DNA of 64,000 bases, from assembly GCF_954871325.1 (NCBI RefSeq), contig NC_088778.1:29125120-29189119 (forward strand), given 5' to 3'. The notes under the pieces were generated by a model. That model saw nothing but the letters and a program-made list of their open reading frames with translations, was not told where the DNA came from and did not search any database. A program made the translations under genes and the position numbers. This DNA comes from Gordionus sp. m RMFG-2023 (lineage: Eukaryota > Nematomorpha > Gordioida > Chordodea > Parachordodidae). Shown here one piece after another: positions 23,440 through 36,321 of the stretch. The stretch's first letter is position 1. Every line of letters starts with the position of its first letter.

Positions 23440-24880
23440 AAAATGCTTGCTATAATTTCTTAAATATATATTCAAATCTTTTAATTGGCATATAATATCC
23501 CCATTTATAAATAGTGTGGATAATTATATTTGTCTGAAGCATAGTTTCCATTGCAACTATCTCCACCTCTGTTTCATAAATTTCAATTTGGGGTCACGCC
23601 AGGTTCTTTCCAAATACGTCAATTGATTCTCCCAAATTTTCCTCCATCTGCCTCAAGCATATCTTACCTCCTCATAAAGAGAATTCATTGCTGTCTGAGA
23701 AAATCATTTAGCATCCGTCCTCACAAACTTCTTTGCTTATACATCTATAATAATGATTAACAATTTAATTTATTATATATATATATACACACCTGAAGAG
23801 ACAACATCCAATAATCTGCTCGGTGGAAAAATTATCTCCCATCACACCATTATCATTTTTTGGATATCTTTTCTTTGTCGCACAATGAAAGCGTTCAGAA
23901 TGATAAATTCGAATTTCTTTTGGTGAGAAGAAAAAGATTTTTATTAACTTTCTTGGAAAATGGCCCGCAAAGGGAGAGTTGGGGGGCTACTGGCCTATTT
24001 TATCAATTAAAACAGGTGCATTAGGATTAGGAGGCAAAACTAGTAATTTAAAAAACAAATGAATGTCAATTTATAAAAATATTACTATTTCCTCGAAGGG
24101 TTCCACTACCATCTTCGTTTCGTCATTTAATATCTTAAGCCTCTTAAAATCTGTATCATATAAAAAATACGTATAATATAAATATTTTATATTTTTGGTC
24201 TTCACAATCACCCTCTTATCCAGTAATCGTGTTGTGTATTTTGAGAAAAGATATTTAAAAAAATTTAATGTGAGTTTAAAAAATAATAGCTTTCAAGTGA
24301 TTTTCATGGACATTTAATATAATTCACTTCCTCAGAGTTTTTATCATCTAAAAAATATGTATATTACTAAGTAATTAAGACAATTATTCACCTTTTCTTG
24401 CAAAGAAATGTTTTGTCACATAACATTGCCTAAATATTAAAAATAATTTAATAATAATGATAAATTTTACTTTTAAGAAGCCTAACTAGACCCATCCAAG
24501 TCTTGGTCATTTTACCACCTTTTCAATCAGCCCGACGGCTGTTTCAGATTGATCATTAACTAAATAATGGTTATCCCTACCAACATAACGACTTCTATAA
24601 TCCTTCTGCTGTTTAAGCTGAGCAATAAACTGTATCTTTAAAACAAGATTCCAAATCTGCTTTAGATATATTGTCAGGATCTATATCCTCTTCCACTTCA
24701 CCTTAAATAGAGACACATATATATAGTATATGATTTAAAAATAGTATACCCCATAAGCCTTTTTTACTTTTCCACCATACAACAGCTCATAGGACGTAAT
24801 CGAGGATTCATGCTGATACGTGTTATAGGCAATTATTATGCCAGGCAAGACATCTGTCCAAACTAAGCATATTTAATTAA
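23440..24880 (-). mobile_element. Integrase/OTU-protease element fossil (Ginger-like), right-arm copy
   Basis: Mirror of 6940-8340, on the minus strand and longer. Near 24769-24789 the residues ELLYGGKV recall the post-core stretch of gypsy-type integrases. Upstream (24800-24870) the residues PGIIIAYNT fit the preceding helix. The QQKDYRSRY segment lies at 24595-24622. A CLFR stretch near 23792-23818 and a segment ending around 23450-23560 (IVAMETMLQTNI, then WGYYMP) fit the cysteine region and the C-terminal part of an OTU-like fold. It is broken, with several breaks, and lacks the integrase N-terminal half. Ginger DNA transposons combine these domains; other gypsy-integrase elements are the alternative. 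Confidence 0.55.
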
Positions 24881-25012
24881 AAATTTAGTCTCAGATTCTT
24901 CGCAAAACGAATAAATCTTCGCCTTTTACCAAAGATTTCCGTGCGAAGGATCATAAATGAGTTATTTAATTTATTGAAATATCCCTTTTTTAAAGGGAAA
25001 ACTAATCATTTA
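24880..25012 (+). repeat. Conserved nested-hairpin repeat, copy 4
   Basis: Mirror of the left-arm copy at 6797-6935, but with the outer stem (GATTCTTCGCA/TGCGAAGGATC) intact. This suggests that the left copy decayed after the inversion. Confidence 0.75.
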
Positions 25013-28000
25013 ATTAAATTCAGATTTTGTAATATTTATATATATAAATATAAGAATACCAACCTAATGGATAAGGTATTATTTTCACCAGGGGTTCAGT
25101 TTAGTTACGGTTAAGTATGTAAAATATTATAATGGTTACGTTTTGGTTTCGATTCTTAAGAAGAAATTTATAAAGGTTTGGTTCGGTTCAGCTAATTATA
25201 AAATTAGAATTTTTTTTTATTGCAACACCATCTTCTAATTTATTTTTATTATAAGCATCTATGAATTATATATAAAAAAAATATATAAGATTCAAAATAA
25301 CTCATTTTTAAATATATTATTTGAACGTATAACTAATATATTTTCTAATATAAATGGATTCCTTTTTGTTCGTTTTGACGATAAGAAAAATTTTAGCCTC
25401 GAAAAAGCCCTTTCTACAGAAACTCGTGTTGCGGGAACCGCCATTACTATAAGAGCAAGTTTATATAATTTGGATATTCAAATTATTTCCATTTCTAAAA
25501 TGTTTAACCGTTTTTTATAAAGGTTCTTTTTACTCCTTAAAAAAATAATTATATCGGTTACGGTTATGGTTCAAATATTTATAACGGTTTATAATAGTTT
25601 AACGGTAGCTTATTCATTTTTTGAGCCCGTTCTTTTTTAAACATAAAAATTGATATAATGTTTTGAATACTTATCTTATAAATTGTAAGACAATGTTTCT
25701 CATAACCTGTAATTTATATTAAAAATATATAGAAAATTTAATTTAAAATTAAGTTTAAAAGTTAATGGTCTGAAATTCACAGGGTAGTTACTAAACATGA
25801 CGGCAAACATTCCCGGTAAAATCAGATATTTAAATTTTATAAACGCGCTCAAAAAATTATTTAAAATTAAAAATAGTTGGAGAAACATATAGTTTTTTTA
25901 TTATATCCGCCCATTGCAGACCTCTAATTTGTATGCTATATGAATAGAAAGAAATCAATAAACAAATTAAAATGGATACTATAAGTTAAAAATAAAAGAA
26001 GAAGAGAGGATTGTTGAAGTTGATTGATGAATTATTTAATGGTTAGGATGTAGCAGCGTATCTGATATAAATCCCTATTGATGTTAAAATTAAACCACTG
26101 ATATGTTATATATGAAAAAGGTGTATATACTTATAATCTTTAAGTCCTTATTATTATCGGATACAAATCCCTATTAATGTTAAAATTGAAACATTGATAT
26201 GATATATATATATATGAAAACTTACATCCTTTAGGTTCTAATATTATCGGATAAATCATTATTTGATATGATATAAATATGAAAAAGAGTGACAATTTTA
26301 AATTTGTTTTCTTTATTGAGTACTGAGTGTCCAATTTTTTTGTTTTATTTTTTGACAAAATTTTTTTTTTGAATCTTTACATTTTAAAATAAACATCAGT
26401 TCCCCTCATGATGATATAACCTTTTCTCATTCCCGTTTTTTACTATCTTTTATTAACTTTTCTATATTACTTCTTAACATCTTTCTCTTTTAAATTTTTA
26501 AGAAAATTGATTAATTCTAATCGAAAGACTTATACCCCCTCAGCCAAGATTTCTCATATTCCAATCAGAGCTCTTTTTTCAACATGCTTTTCTTGTTTTT
26601 GTATACTTTCTTATATAATATCAACTAAATTAATTAAATGGCTAAAGTAAATTGTTGGGCCATAAATCAGTTATAATATTTAATATTTTTAATAACGCAA
26701 AATGACAAAATCATACAAATCTTCGCACCCAAAAAGCATAAAAAACGACGTAATAAAATCATGAAAAATGATGTAACAATCGATATAGGCTTACAAATTT
26801 TTAAAATAAGCATCATTATTTAATTTTGTTATTTTTTTGTTAATGATTTTTTTAAAATTAATAATGAATTATTTAAAAAATTTATTCAAGTTTAACTCTG
26901 GTCAAGAAAAGGGTGATAGAGATTTGCCGAAAAGTAATATTACACATATTTAGATATATACTATTATTTATAATAAATAATTAATATTTTTAATTATATT
27001 ATATAAATTTTTTTAAAAATGAATAATATAAATAAGCCCCCATTTCTCTAATGGCTAGTTTCCTGAAACCAGGCATTCTAAAGGCACATCAGTACATGGA
27101 TAAAGTTAATGGTGGTGAATAAATTTACATTTAAATTCAAAAGCCCCTATATTACTTTAGATATTAGTGAGGAGAAGTTAATCATTTTTTTTAAAAATTG
27201 TGGATTAAAGTAACAAGTAAAATTGGCATTTATTATTAGATTTAGCCATTTATTAAGTAAGAAAGATGCCAATATATTGGAATAAAAAGGTATAAATTCC
27301 TCAGTTCAGGCAAATAATTTAAAATGAAACAAAATTATTTTAAGTCGTTTAAATAGAAGAGGTGAAATTGGGGAATCTTTTTTTGGGCAAGATATAAATA
27401 CACTAAAAAAACATACCTCTGTTTTTTTAAATTTACTCTGGTCTTTCTTGTAAATAATTCACAATTCCTTTAATACTAAATTCATGGGGTTCCTCTATTC
27501 TCCATTTATCCAAACACATGTTACATTTGGATGGATAAAAAAAAACTATTGAACGTAATTGATTATTTATTTTAAATATTTATATATAATCTAATTAACT
27601 AGTTTTAATGATGATAATATATTGATTAAGGGGGGTCTAAGGAAAAAAAATTAATAATATGCTGTCAGAAAAGTTTTAATTTTATCATTAATTACAATTA
27701 TGATAATTATTCTTAGGATTTTTGATTATCTGTAAAATCTTGTCACTTTCACTTAAGACATTCTATTTAACCTGCATTCATAATTAACATGAATTTAAGG
27801 CTAAGTACACAAAATATTCTATATTATTTTTTTGTGTATTTATGGGTATTTTATCGCGAATTCGCGCTAACTGAATATATACAGGGTAATAAATTGAATT
27901 TAATATTAATTTTTAAAAATCAAAATTAATAGTTTATTTATATTGAGTGCCTTTTTATTTTATATTGAAAGTTTAGAAATGTATTTCCAGCATTAATTTA

Positions 28001-28054
28001 TTTTTTTATATATCGATGCCTTATAAATTTCCGACAATTGGGAGATATTTAAAC

Positions 28055-28240
28055 TAGTGATCTGCATCGGGCCTAATCTTTTAAACCCGGCCCGGCACGA
28101 AATTATTTCAAAAAATTTTGCCGACCCGGCCCAAATCCGATTATTTGAAATAGAATTAGGCCCGAGCCCGGCCCGAAGCCCGTTCTGGCCGGGCCAGACT
28201 CGGGGCGAATACGGGCCGGAGCTAACTTTGCAGATCTCTA
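28055..28240 (-). mobile_element. GC-rich hAT-type MITE, right-arm copy
   Basis: Terminal inverted repeats TAGTGATCTGCA and TGCAGATCTCTA enclose GGCCCGG-rich DNA. The flanking 8-mers ATTTAAAC (28047-28054) and ATTTATAC (28241-28248) match at seven of eight positions, fitting an aged hAT target duplication. It is about 37 bp longer than its mirror copy. An open frame across it is a by-product of base composition. Confidence 0.8.
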
Positions 28241-30089
28241 ATTTATACTATTTTAGAATCGATTTTTCCATACAATTTTTGCAAATGAAATTAAGTTAAA
28301 CAAATTATTCAAATTAGTCGTAAATTTAGCCGAGCCTAGCATAAAAAATGATGAAGTACATTTCAAAGTAAAATATTATTTTTCATATTTAAAAAAAAAA
28401 GAATAACACTTTCAATGAAAATAAAGTATAATAAAATTAGTTCAAGTTCAAAAGTACCTAATTCTCCCCAAAAATTATTATATTAATAAATATCAACTAG
28501 ATACAATACATATTTAGTCGAATTGCCTTATATTTTCTTACATTATATTTCACCATTCTAATATTGTTATTGTATATATATGCTGTGATGGGATATGGAG
28601 CCTGTGGGGATTCGGAATCTCTCGATTTTAAATCCTTTAGCGAGGCGATGTAAAAAATCTTAAAATCCGATTGGAAATGTAATCTATCATGTGTTGAGTA
28701 TTTACCTTATATATTTCAGCCAATTTCAGCCATAGACATTTTATTTATTTTTTAAATTTATATGAAAAATCCATATAAAAAAATTAATATAAATTAAGAG
28801 AAGTTCTAAAGTTCATGGCAAAATTGTTTGAAATTAGTTTGAGTACTCTATACATGCTGAAATACAATTCATGTAAAATCATATTTTTAAAATCTAAAAA
28901 TCGCCTTTAGTAAATGATTTTAAAATTTATAGATTCCGCGACATATATTTTATAGGATTAGCATGATATAAAATTTACAACCATTTTTATAATTGGTTAG
29001 CGATTATAAATATATAGCTTTTGCGATCTTTGCTGTTTTTTTTAGCAAGTGTTCGACATTTAATATATTTTTTATTACTGTCAACGGCTTTACTTTTTTT
29101 GCGGGAATATAAATTTTTTTTGCAAAATTTAAAATACAGATATTTCTATTTTGTTGTGTAGTAAGCAAGCAATAACAATTTTTGTTACGTTTCACGGCTA
29201 AATTATTTTATTTAAAGTTAAAAGTATATATACAGCTATTTAAGTTAGCTTTGGGGATAGAAATTTTGAATTATGATATCTAAAATTGATTTTTCATGTT
29301 TTTCTGGGTGTTAATATTTTTTTAAAAAAACAAATTTTTAATAGTATAAAAATCTATAACTTTTTATGTGGATACATTTTTTTATTAAATTTTAATATCA
29401 TTCAAAAGTCTATTTATCATCTTAACATATGAGACCTATTTTTTTATGAAAGGTATTTAAACCCCCCCCCCCTCCTCCTTACCTCTTGAATTAATCTCAA
29501 GATCTAGAACTATGATTTAATGTTTAGATTTGTTCCTTATCATTTCAGCTATTAATATTATTAATTAATTTATTTTTTTAGATCTTTAAATATTTTTTAT
29601 TTTATTTCTTTGTTAAAGGTGATGGTGGAAATTTAACCCTGCTATACCACATTTCAGCGGCTTAGACAAGGGGAACCCACACCCACGAAAAATATGATTA
29701 AATAATATAATTTGCTTTTTATAACTTTGGAAATTTTTGATAATTCTTATAAAATCATCTCAGAATTCTTAAGATACGAATATCTTTTTTTTAAAAAAAA
29801 ATAATTTCAAAAGATTGATGCCCTGAATGAATACAGTCGCTAAAAAAAGGAAGCAACTTTAATATTTAATGACCTAGAAGTCATTAAATATAATTGAAAG
29901 ACACAAAATTAAGTTTTTTTAAAAAATATATAATATGGTTAAGGCGTCGAAATTTTTTTAAATTATTAATCTGAAAATCTCTATTCAGAACAGATATTTT
30001 GTATAACTAAAATAAGAGAAAAGATGACTTTTGTGGTCATTATTCTTGATATGAAATATCTATAATCAAGATCCAAAACTCTTAATTAG

Positions 30090-30180
30090 CAGAGTTGCTA
30101 AAGTATATCTAGAATTAATAAATATAAAAGAATAAGGGAGGCATCTATATTTATTAAACTTATTGATTTCTGGATTTCCA
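30090..30180 (+). repeat. hAT terminus at outer tip of right arm
   Basis: CAGAGTTGCTAAAGTAT followed by ATCTAGA closely matches the left terminus of the hAT at 36587 (CAGAGTTGTTAAAGTATCTA). Homology between the two palindrome arms ends here. Confidence 0.6.
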
Positions 30181-30192
30181 AGGGGTTATTTA

Positions 30193-30383
30193 GCCGGAAA
30201 GGAGGTAATACACGAGACATACCAGGCAAGTCTTTTACCGCCATGCCTAGATGTCAAAGACAAGCCGTCGGGACGCTTACCGTCCGCATTAACCTAACGG
30301 CTCCAAACTATTGGGGAAATGGGCCGAAATCAAAGCTTTGCCGATTTACCTATTAAGGTTGTCGTGCTTCAGAAAACGGCCAC
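30193..30383 (-). pseudogene. Non-LTR retrotransposon fragment, endonuclease part
   Basis: A short GC-richer island. On the minus strand one frame contains LEPLG and the next contains DGKRPDGLSL followed, 14 residues after the PD pair, by a W-Y that replaces the expected W-D. This is the C-terminal endonuclease region of the same retrotransposon family as 52177-55028. The catalytic Asp after the tryptophan is replaced by Tyr, and there is a frame change just before DGKRPDG. It is a heavily truncated, dead copy. Confidence 0.7.
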
Positions 30384-31319
30384 TTTAATTTTGAAAAATA
30401 AAAAAAATTCACATTCTTCATTATAATTGAAAAATCTGATTTAAATGAACTCCCAAGTCAGTCATAAATGTCAATTATCACTAAATAAGAATTTATTTTA
30501 TTTATTTTTAATTTTTATAGCTCATAATGTATTAAAAATATTTAATTTTAAATGAGCCGGGTATTTTTTAGGTCAGGTCCTGCTATTTAAAAAGATTTAA
30601 GGGTCGGGTATTTAAAAAATTAAAATACGGTCCGGGGTTTTAACAAAATTTATATTCTTAAATAAACAAAATATGTTTTTACATTTATACCTTTATTTAT
30701 TTATTTTTTAAAATATTTAGATTTATCAAGTAAAAATAATTTACGCCATCTAGCAGATTAAATAATGTTATATTTATGTGAAATAAACAAATTAAAAATG
30801 ATAGTACAAAATAATTAGAAAATTCTGAAAGATATCTTCCTTTTTACATCTAATAAATCATCAATTTTTTGAGAGTTTAATCATAGTTTTTATAAAATTA
30901 TTTTTTTTATAAAAATGTTTTTCTAAATAAGATAATATTTTTGTAATTAAAATTAATCTATAAATGCCTAATATATTTACCTTAATAAAAATATGCAATT
31001 ACTTTGTAGGTCAGCAATTGACTATATTTTAATATGCAATATTTTTTTAAGTTAGCAAAGATTTAATTAAACTTAATTTTTTTTTAATATTTATAATTAC
31101 TTAATTAACAAATTATTAGTTATAAAATTTAAAAAAAAAATTTTTTTCAATTAAAATTTTTATTTAGTACATTGAACGTTAAAAGTAAAACATATATACG
31201 TAATTTAAAAAAAATTTATATTAAAAATGTCATGTAAACTATTTATATAAAATCTATATAAAAAACTTATTAAAAAAAAAATAATTAGTATAATAAATTG
31301 TATGTTGGGTGGAAGGAGG

Positions 31320-32390
31320 TCAAGAAAGAGAGCCATGGATGGCAATGCAGTTAGATCTGCATATATCAATAGATATGCGCTGTCTGAGATAGAAGCCTTC
31401 CTGTTGGTCACCAGTGATGGCGTGGATTTTTTTACCAAGGGATTTGAAGAAGGTTAGGGCATGATTGCCAAAAAACCGGTTGTGTCGGATACGATTGGTA
31501 TGAGATTGCAATTGGTTAGGGAAGTGTATTTATTAATTTTCGAGTTTTCAGCTCGCATGAATGAGTTCTTATTAAAGGAGGGAGCAAAACGGTCGATGCA
31601 GGTATAGTCCCATGCTAATGGAATTCCATTACTCCATGGTATTAATGTCAGCCCATCTGGACGTATATTATTCTCGGTTGAGAGGCCACAGGGTTCGAGG
31701 GTTGCTGGAATTTGAGCTGAGCGTAGAGCACGGAGAATGGTGCCGTTAACTGCACTGTGTCGAGAATGTCTACCTTTAGAGAATCGACAATGAAGAGGAT
31801 GATGTCCAAAACAATCAACGGGTTGGGAACATAATGTACATGTGGAATTGGCCAGTATATTACAACCAAGACGGAGACCTATTGCTATGCGTAATTCTTC
31901 GTTTGTTGAGAAGTCCTAAGTTTGAGCTGGGCAAAGCTTCTAACCATTCATAGCCCGATAGGGAAGGCAAAAGTTGTGGAACTTGCAGTTGTGGGAGAGA
32001 GAGATGATCAACTGTTAAGGATTCATCAACTGTAATGGGAGATAATAAATGTGAAAGGATTGATGGGGATCCCTTAGAAGCAGCACTCGATATTAGATAT
32101 TCAACGGAGTGGCGTATTAAGAGAAGATCCCAGTCATGTTGCTTTCGTGATGTGGGGATTGGAGCGGAAAAGGAATTCTCTTTCCAGATTGCTAGTACGT
32201 GAGGAAAGTGGGGGTCTGTGGGGTTATTGTTAAGTGATAGCATAATTAAGCGGGAGCTTGATTCTGAGGCTAAAAAGGCAGCAAGGCTGAGTGACGCGGG
32301 TGATCTTAAGCCCAAGACCCCCAAATTTCGAGGGTAATAAGGCCTGCATCCAAGAAATGAAAAATTATCAGGCCCAAAACCATATCCAAA
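31320..32390 (-). pseudogene. Non-LTR retrotransposon, 5'-truncated copy (C-terminal half)
   Basis: Minus-strand fragment. The main frame (31860-32324) corresponds to the domain after the reverse transcriptase. Compare GYEWLEALPSSNL here with GYEFLEAFPSRNL in the copy at 52685-53131. After a frame change come a zinc-knuckle-like C-x2-C-x8-H-x4-C (CTLCSQPVDCFGHHPLHC) and IRPDGLTLIPW with WD 14-15 residues later, fitting an R/KPD-type endonuclease. A last frame (31320-31511) reads HALTFFKSLGKKIHAITGD and supplies the normal C-terminus. Frameshifts lie near 31490, 31860 and 32310. No reverse transcriptase remains, as is typical of 5' truncation during target-primed insertion. Confidence 0.8.
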
Positions 32391-32918
32391 AATTTAATTT
32401 ATTGTAAATTTGCAATATTTTTTTAAGTTAGCAAAGATTTAAATAGCTTAATTGAAATTTAAAATTAGTAGGTACTCAAAATAATTAAATATTCTATTAA
32501 AATTGCTAAAATTTATTATTAGAAAAATTTACAATCATTTACTTTGCAAAGTTGAGTATTGGTAGAATAATAGGTTTTTATGACAGTTTATAAGTTAATC
32601 GTTGTTATAATGCTATCAAATGTATATAAATAATTCAATAATATACAATTACTGTGTAGGCCAGCAATTGGCTATGTTTTAATATACTTTATCTAAAATT
32701 GATTAATTAAGATATTAGAAAGATATATTATTTACTACTTTGCAAAATTACTTTGTAGGCCAGCAATATTTACAATATGATCTTGATAGATTCTTCATAA
32801 ATCTGATTTGAACTCCCACTTCAATCAAATATGTCAATATCACTAAAAAAATAAGGTTAAATCTTAACATGTCAGTCATAAATGTCAATATCACTAAATT
32901 AGAATCTATTTAAAACGT

Positions 32919-33068
32919 TCGGGCCGGCCAAAATTTTTTTTATAAAAAATCCAAGCCTAAATTTTTTAAATCCGAACCGGCCGTAAAAAATTTTACCCGG
33001 GCCTGGCCAGACCGTAAAAAATTTATTTTTAAAAATCCTGTCCGCCGTGCAAAGTACCTCTGCAGGTC
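32919..33068 (-). mobile_element. GC-rich hAT MITE end flanking the satellite
   Basis: Contains CGGGCCGGCC, CCCGGGCCTGGCC and, at its right edge, GTACCTCTGCAGGTCC. That edge is the reverse complement of the terminus of the hAT at 33756 (CAGAGACCTGCAGAGATACC). It therefore looks like a related, oppositely oriented terminal segment. Homology with copy 1 breaks at its left edge. Confidence 0.5.
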
Positions 33069-33755
33069 CAAAAATTATGATTTATATTTTATAAAACATA
33101 ATATTTTATTGCAAAAATTATGATTTATATTTTATAAAACATAATATTTTATTGCAAAAATTATGATTTATATTTTATAAAACATAATATTTTATTGCAA
33201 AAATTATGATTTATATTTTATAAAATATAATATTTTATTGCAAAAATTATGATTTATATTTTATAAAACATAATATTTTATTGCAAAAATTATGATTTAT
33301 ATTTTATAAAACATAATATTTTATTGCAAAAATTATGATTTATATTTTATAAAACATAATATTTTATTGCAAAAATTATGATTTATATTTTATAAAACAT
33401 AATATTTTATTGCAAAAATTATGATTTATATTTTATAAAACATAATATTTTATTGCAAAAATTATGATTTATATTTTATAAAACATAATATTTTATTGCA
33501 AAAATTATGATTTATATTTTATAAAACATAATATTTTATTGCAAAAATTATGATTTATATTTTATAAAACATAATATTTTATTGCAAAAATTATGATTTA
33601 TATTTTATAAAACATAATATTTTATTGCAAAAATTATGATTTATATTTTATAAAACATAATATTTTATTGCAAAAATTATGATTTATATTTTATAAAATA
33701 TAATATTTTATTGCAAAAATTATGATTTATATTTTATAAAACATAATATTTTATT
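33069..33755 (+). repeat. 43-bp satellite array, about 16 copies
   Basis: Head-to-tail repeats of a 43-bp AT-rich unit beginning GCAAAAATTATGATTTATAT. Copies are almost identical; two show an AAAATATAAT variant in place of AAAACATAAT. The array is interrupted by the hAT at 33756, and a last partial unit continues after it at 36484. It is absent from copy 1 of the duplication, so it is recent. Confidence 0.95.
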
Positions 33756-33956
33756 CAGAGACCTGCAGAGATACCATTTGTACGGCCCGGATTAAAAAAT
33801 TTTGGGCCCTGCCCGGCCTAGATTTAAAAAAAATTTTTTTTAGGCCCGGCTCGGAATTTTTAAAAATTATATTCGACCGTATATTCAAAAAATTTATTAT
33901 TTCGTATTTTATCATATTTTTCGGTGAGTATTATCATTTAATAAGCAAGTATATTA

Positions 33957-34155
33957 GCTAATGTTGTTAAACGGCTCGTTTTGAATATTTTTGCCAGAAA
34001 AATATTGACTAAGCCTCGAAATTTCGATACTATATGTCTAGACCTTTGCTCCTTCTATGAGCAAAATTTTCAGGCTTGCATAATATTTTTCTGGATAAAA
34101 AACTTAGATAGCAGTTTTTAAAAATCGGCTCAAAACGAGCCGTTTAACAACACAA
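33957..34155. mobile_element. GTTGTTAAACGG MITE, nested copy
   Basis: Terminal inverted repeats TGTTGTTAAACGGCTCGTTT and the reverse complement AAACGAGCCGTTTAACAACA. The interior shares CCAGAAAAATATTG and TTCAGGCTTGCATAAT with 51839-52060. Non-coding. Confidence 0.8.
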
Positions 34156-34253
34156 TATTTTATTATTTTTTTATTCTAAACAGATATTTAGTATATTACA
34201 AATACTATGTATTTATGAAAAAAATAAAAATGATATTTTTAATAAAATATGAT

Positions 34254-34310
34254 ATATATATTATATATTATATATTATATATTATACATTATATATTATA
34301 TATTATATAA
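34254..34310. repeat. TATATTA microsatellite
   Basis: Short alternating TATATTATA-type repeat of about 55 bp inside the outer hAT. Confidence 0.85.
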
Positions 34311-34449
34311 TAATGTATTTAATCCTTTGCGTATTTATTCCATGGCAAGAAAACTATAATTTTATTATGTAATAGATACTATGAGTGTTAGGCAGTGTTA
34401 ACTTTCATCAAACATTATATTAATCATAACTATATATAATCATTATAAC

Positions 34450-36321
34450 CAGTGGCGTAGACAAGTGGGAGGGGGGGGTGGTTGAAATCCCCTATCACCC
34501 CTCAAAAAAAAAATTTTTTTTTAATTTTTTTAAAAAATTTTTTATTTTATTTAAAAAACTGTTTCAATTTAGAAATAAAATAAATAATATATACGATATT
34601 AAAATGAAATATACTAATAAAATATTAAATAACAATTAAATATATATTGTAAATATATTTTTATTGTTTAATTAGATATTTTAAATTTAATAATAAAATT
34701 TAAATTGTTAAACTAAATTTAGATAGTTTTTAAAATTTTTATTTAATTCCCACATGGATATAATAAAATTTTTACTAAATAAAGGTATATTTAAATTGAT
34801 TTAGAAAATTTATGTAATTTGATTTAGAAATAACAAAATCCTCAAATTACGATGGTAATGGTATTCACTTTTATAATATCTTTTATTTAAATCTTGCAAT
34901 TAGAAATACAACCAACACACTCAGGGAAAACAAATGAGTTAGCTAAAATAAAATCATCTAATGATAATGGTATAATTCTAAATTATCATTTATAAGTTCT
35001 CTTAATTTTTTATAATTAGAAAAATTATGTATTAATTTCAATTCAATATGTTTATTTTTTATTTAATTATACATATGATTTTAGCAAAATGCTACAAAAA
35101 ATTGATTTGGATTTAAGGGAGATTATGAATGAAGCAAATATTGTTGAAATATTAACAAATATCAGAGAGAATGTGGATAAAAAATTTCATGAAATTTATG
35201 AAAAAGTAAAGGAGATTGCTAATATGTTTGGAATTGAAATTTTTAAAACTAGAGTAGTCTCTAGACAATCCAATCGATCAAATATTGATGCATCTACGAT
35301 TGAGGATTTTTATAAAATAAACATTTTTATTCCCCTTATTGATACATTTTTATTTTAATTAAAAGAAAGATTTATTAGTCATAATTTATTTTTAAAAGCT
35401 TTTATTTTCTTTTGCCAGTTGAGTCTAAACTGTTGATTACACTTGAAACACGAGAGGATATTTAGAAAATCTCAGAGTTTTATGCTGATGATTTAGTAGG
35501 TTCATATGATAAGTTATTTTGTGATGTCGAATTTTGGTATAAAAATCTTGACAGAATAGGATATTCTTTGAGACCAAAAAATGCTCTGCAGGCCCTTTCC
35601 ATGTATAATTGCATTTTAGATTCCCTGCCTAATATCAAAACATTATTGATTATTTTAGCTACCTTGCTAATTAGTACCTGCACTAATGAAAGGTCTTTTT
35701 TAACTTTAAAAAGGTTAAAAACCTATTTAAGAAACACAACCGGTGAAAAACGTTTAAATGGATTAGCCCTATTGAATATTTATAAGGAGATAATTTTAGA
35801 TAAAAATTTGATTCTAGATGAATTAGCAAAATCTCAGAGAAAAGTAGATCTCTCTTTTTAAATTCCAACCAAAAAATAGCAATAAAATTTTATTAGTTTT
35901 AATATATAATCAATTTTTTTTTGTAAAAAAAGTATTATTTATAAGATAATATCATCATATTTTTTTAAATACCATTATTTGCATAAGAATTACATATATT
36001 TTATATAATCTTAAAAAATTATTTTTTTTTAAATAGAGTCTTTATACATTATAATTTTTAATATTAAAATCTATATAATATAAAATATCAACATTTTGAA
36101 AATATTTTAATTAATAAAAATATATACATGATTAAATAAAGGAATTTAAAATATATAATAAAATACCCTAAAATTTTGTTATATGAAAATATAAAACAAT
36201 TTTACCAAATCCAAAAATATAAGCAATTAAGTGTTCAAAAAAAAATAGGAGGTTTGGGGAGCGAAGCCCCCCAAAAAAATTTTTAACCCCCCCCCCCCAT
36301 AAAATCCTGGCTACGTCACTG
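34450..36321 (+). mobile_element. hAT element with ZMYM1-like transposase, nested
   Basis: Termini CAGTGGCGTAG and CTACGTCACTG are flanked by a perfect 8-bp duplication ATTATAAC (34442-34449 and 36322-36329). The plus strand carries transposase pieces. 35089-35358 includes STIEDFYKINIFIPLIDTFL. 35568-35861 includes STCTNERSFLTLKRLKTYLR and GLALLNIYKEI. These match the C-terminal hAT dimerisation region of the ZMYM1 / TTF-zinc-finger group (TATNERSFSTLRRLKTYLRS). The N-terminal half is missing, so this is an internally deleted copy. Homopolymer C and A tracts lie near both ends. Confidence 0.85.

Larger units (their letters stand above)
17860..30100 (-). repeat. Right arm of the large palindrome
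   Basis: Reverse complement of 1921-11030 with two extra blocks (20155-21825 and 22286-23440). It keeps the longer version of the integrase/OTU fossil. Its part 25797-26770 also recurs directly at 48560-49556. Stretches 25013-25796, 26771-28054 and 28241-30089 hold only AT-rich sequence shared with the left arm; I see no gene in them. Confidence 0.9.

Noticed and set aside
28057-28299. 80-codon frame on the plus strand
   Set aside because: It lies across the GC-rich MITE, and its composition follows the repeat.
1921-30100. Assembly-made inverted duplication
   Set aside because: The arms differ at many positions and by kilobase-scale blocks, and each arm has its own decay pattern.
33069-33755. 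CRISPR-like array
   Set aside because: The 43-bp units are head-to-tail without spacers, in a eukaryotic context. It is a satellite.
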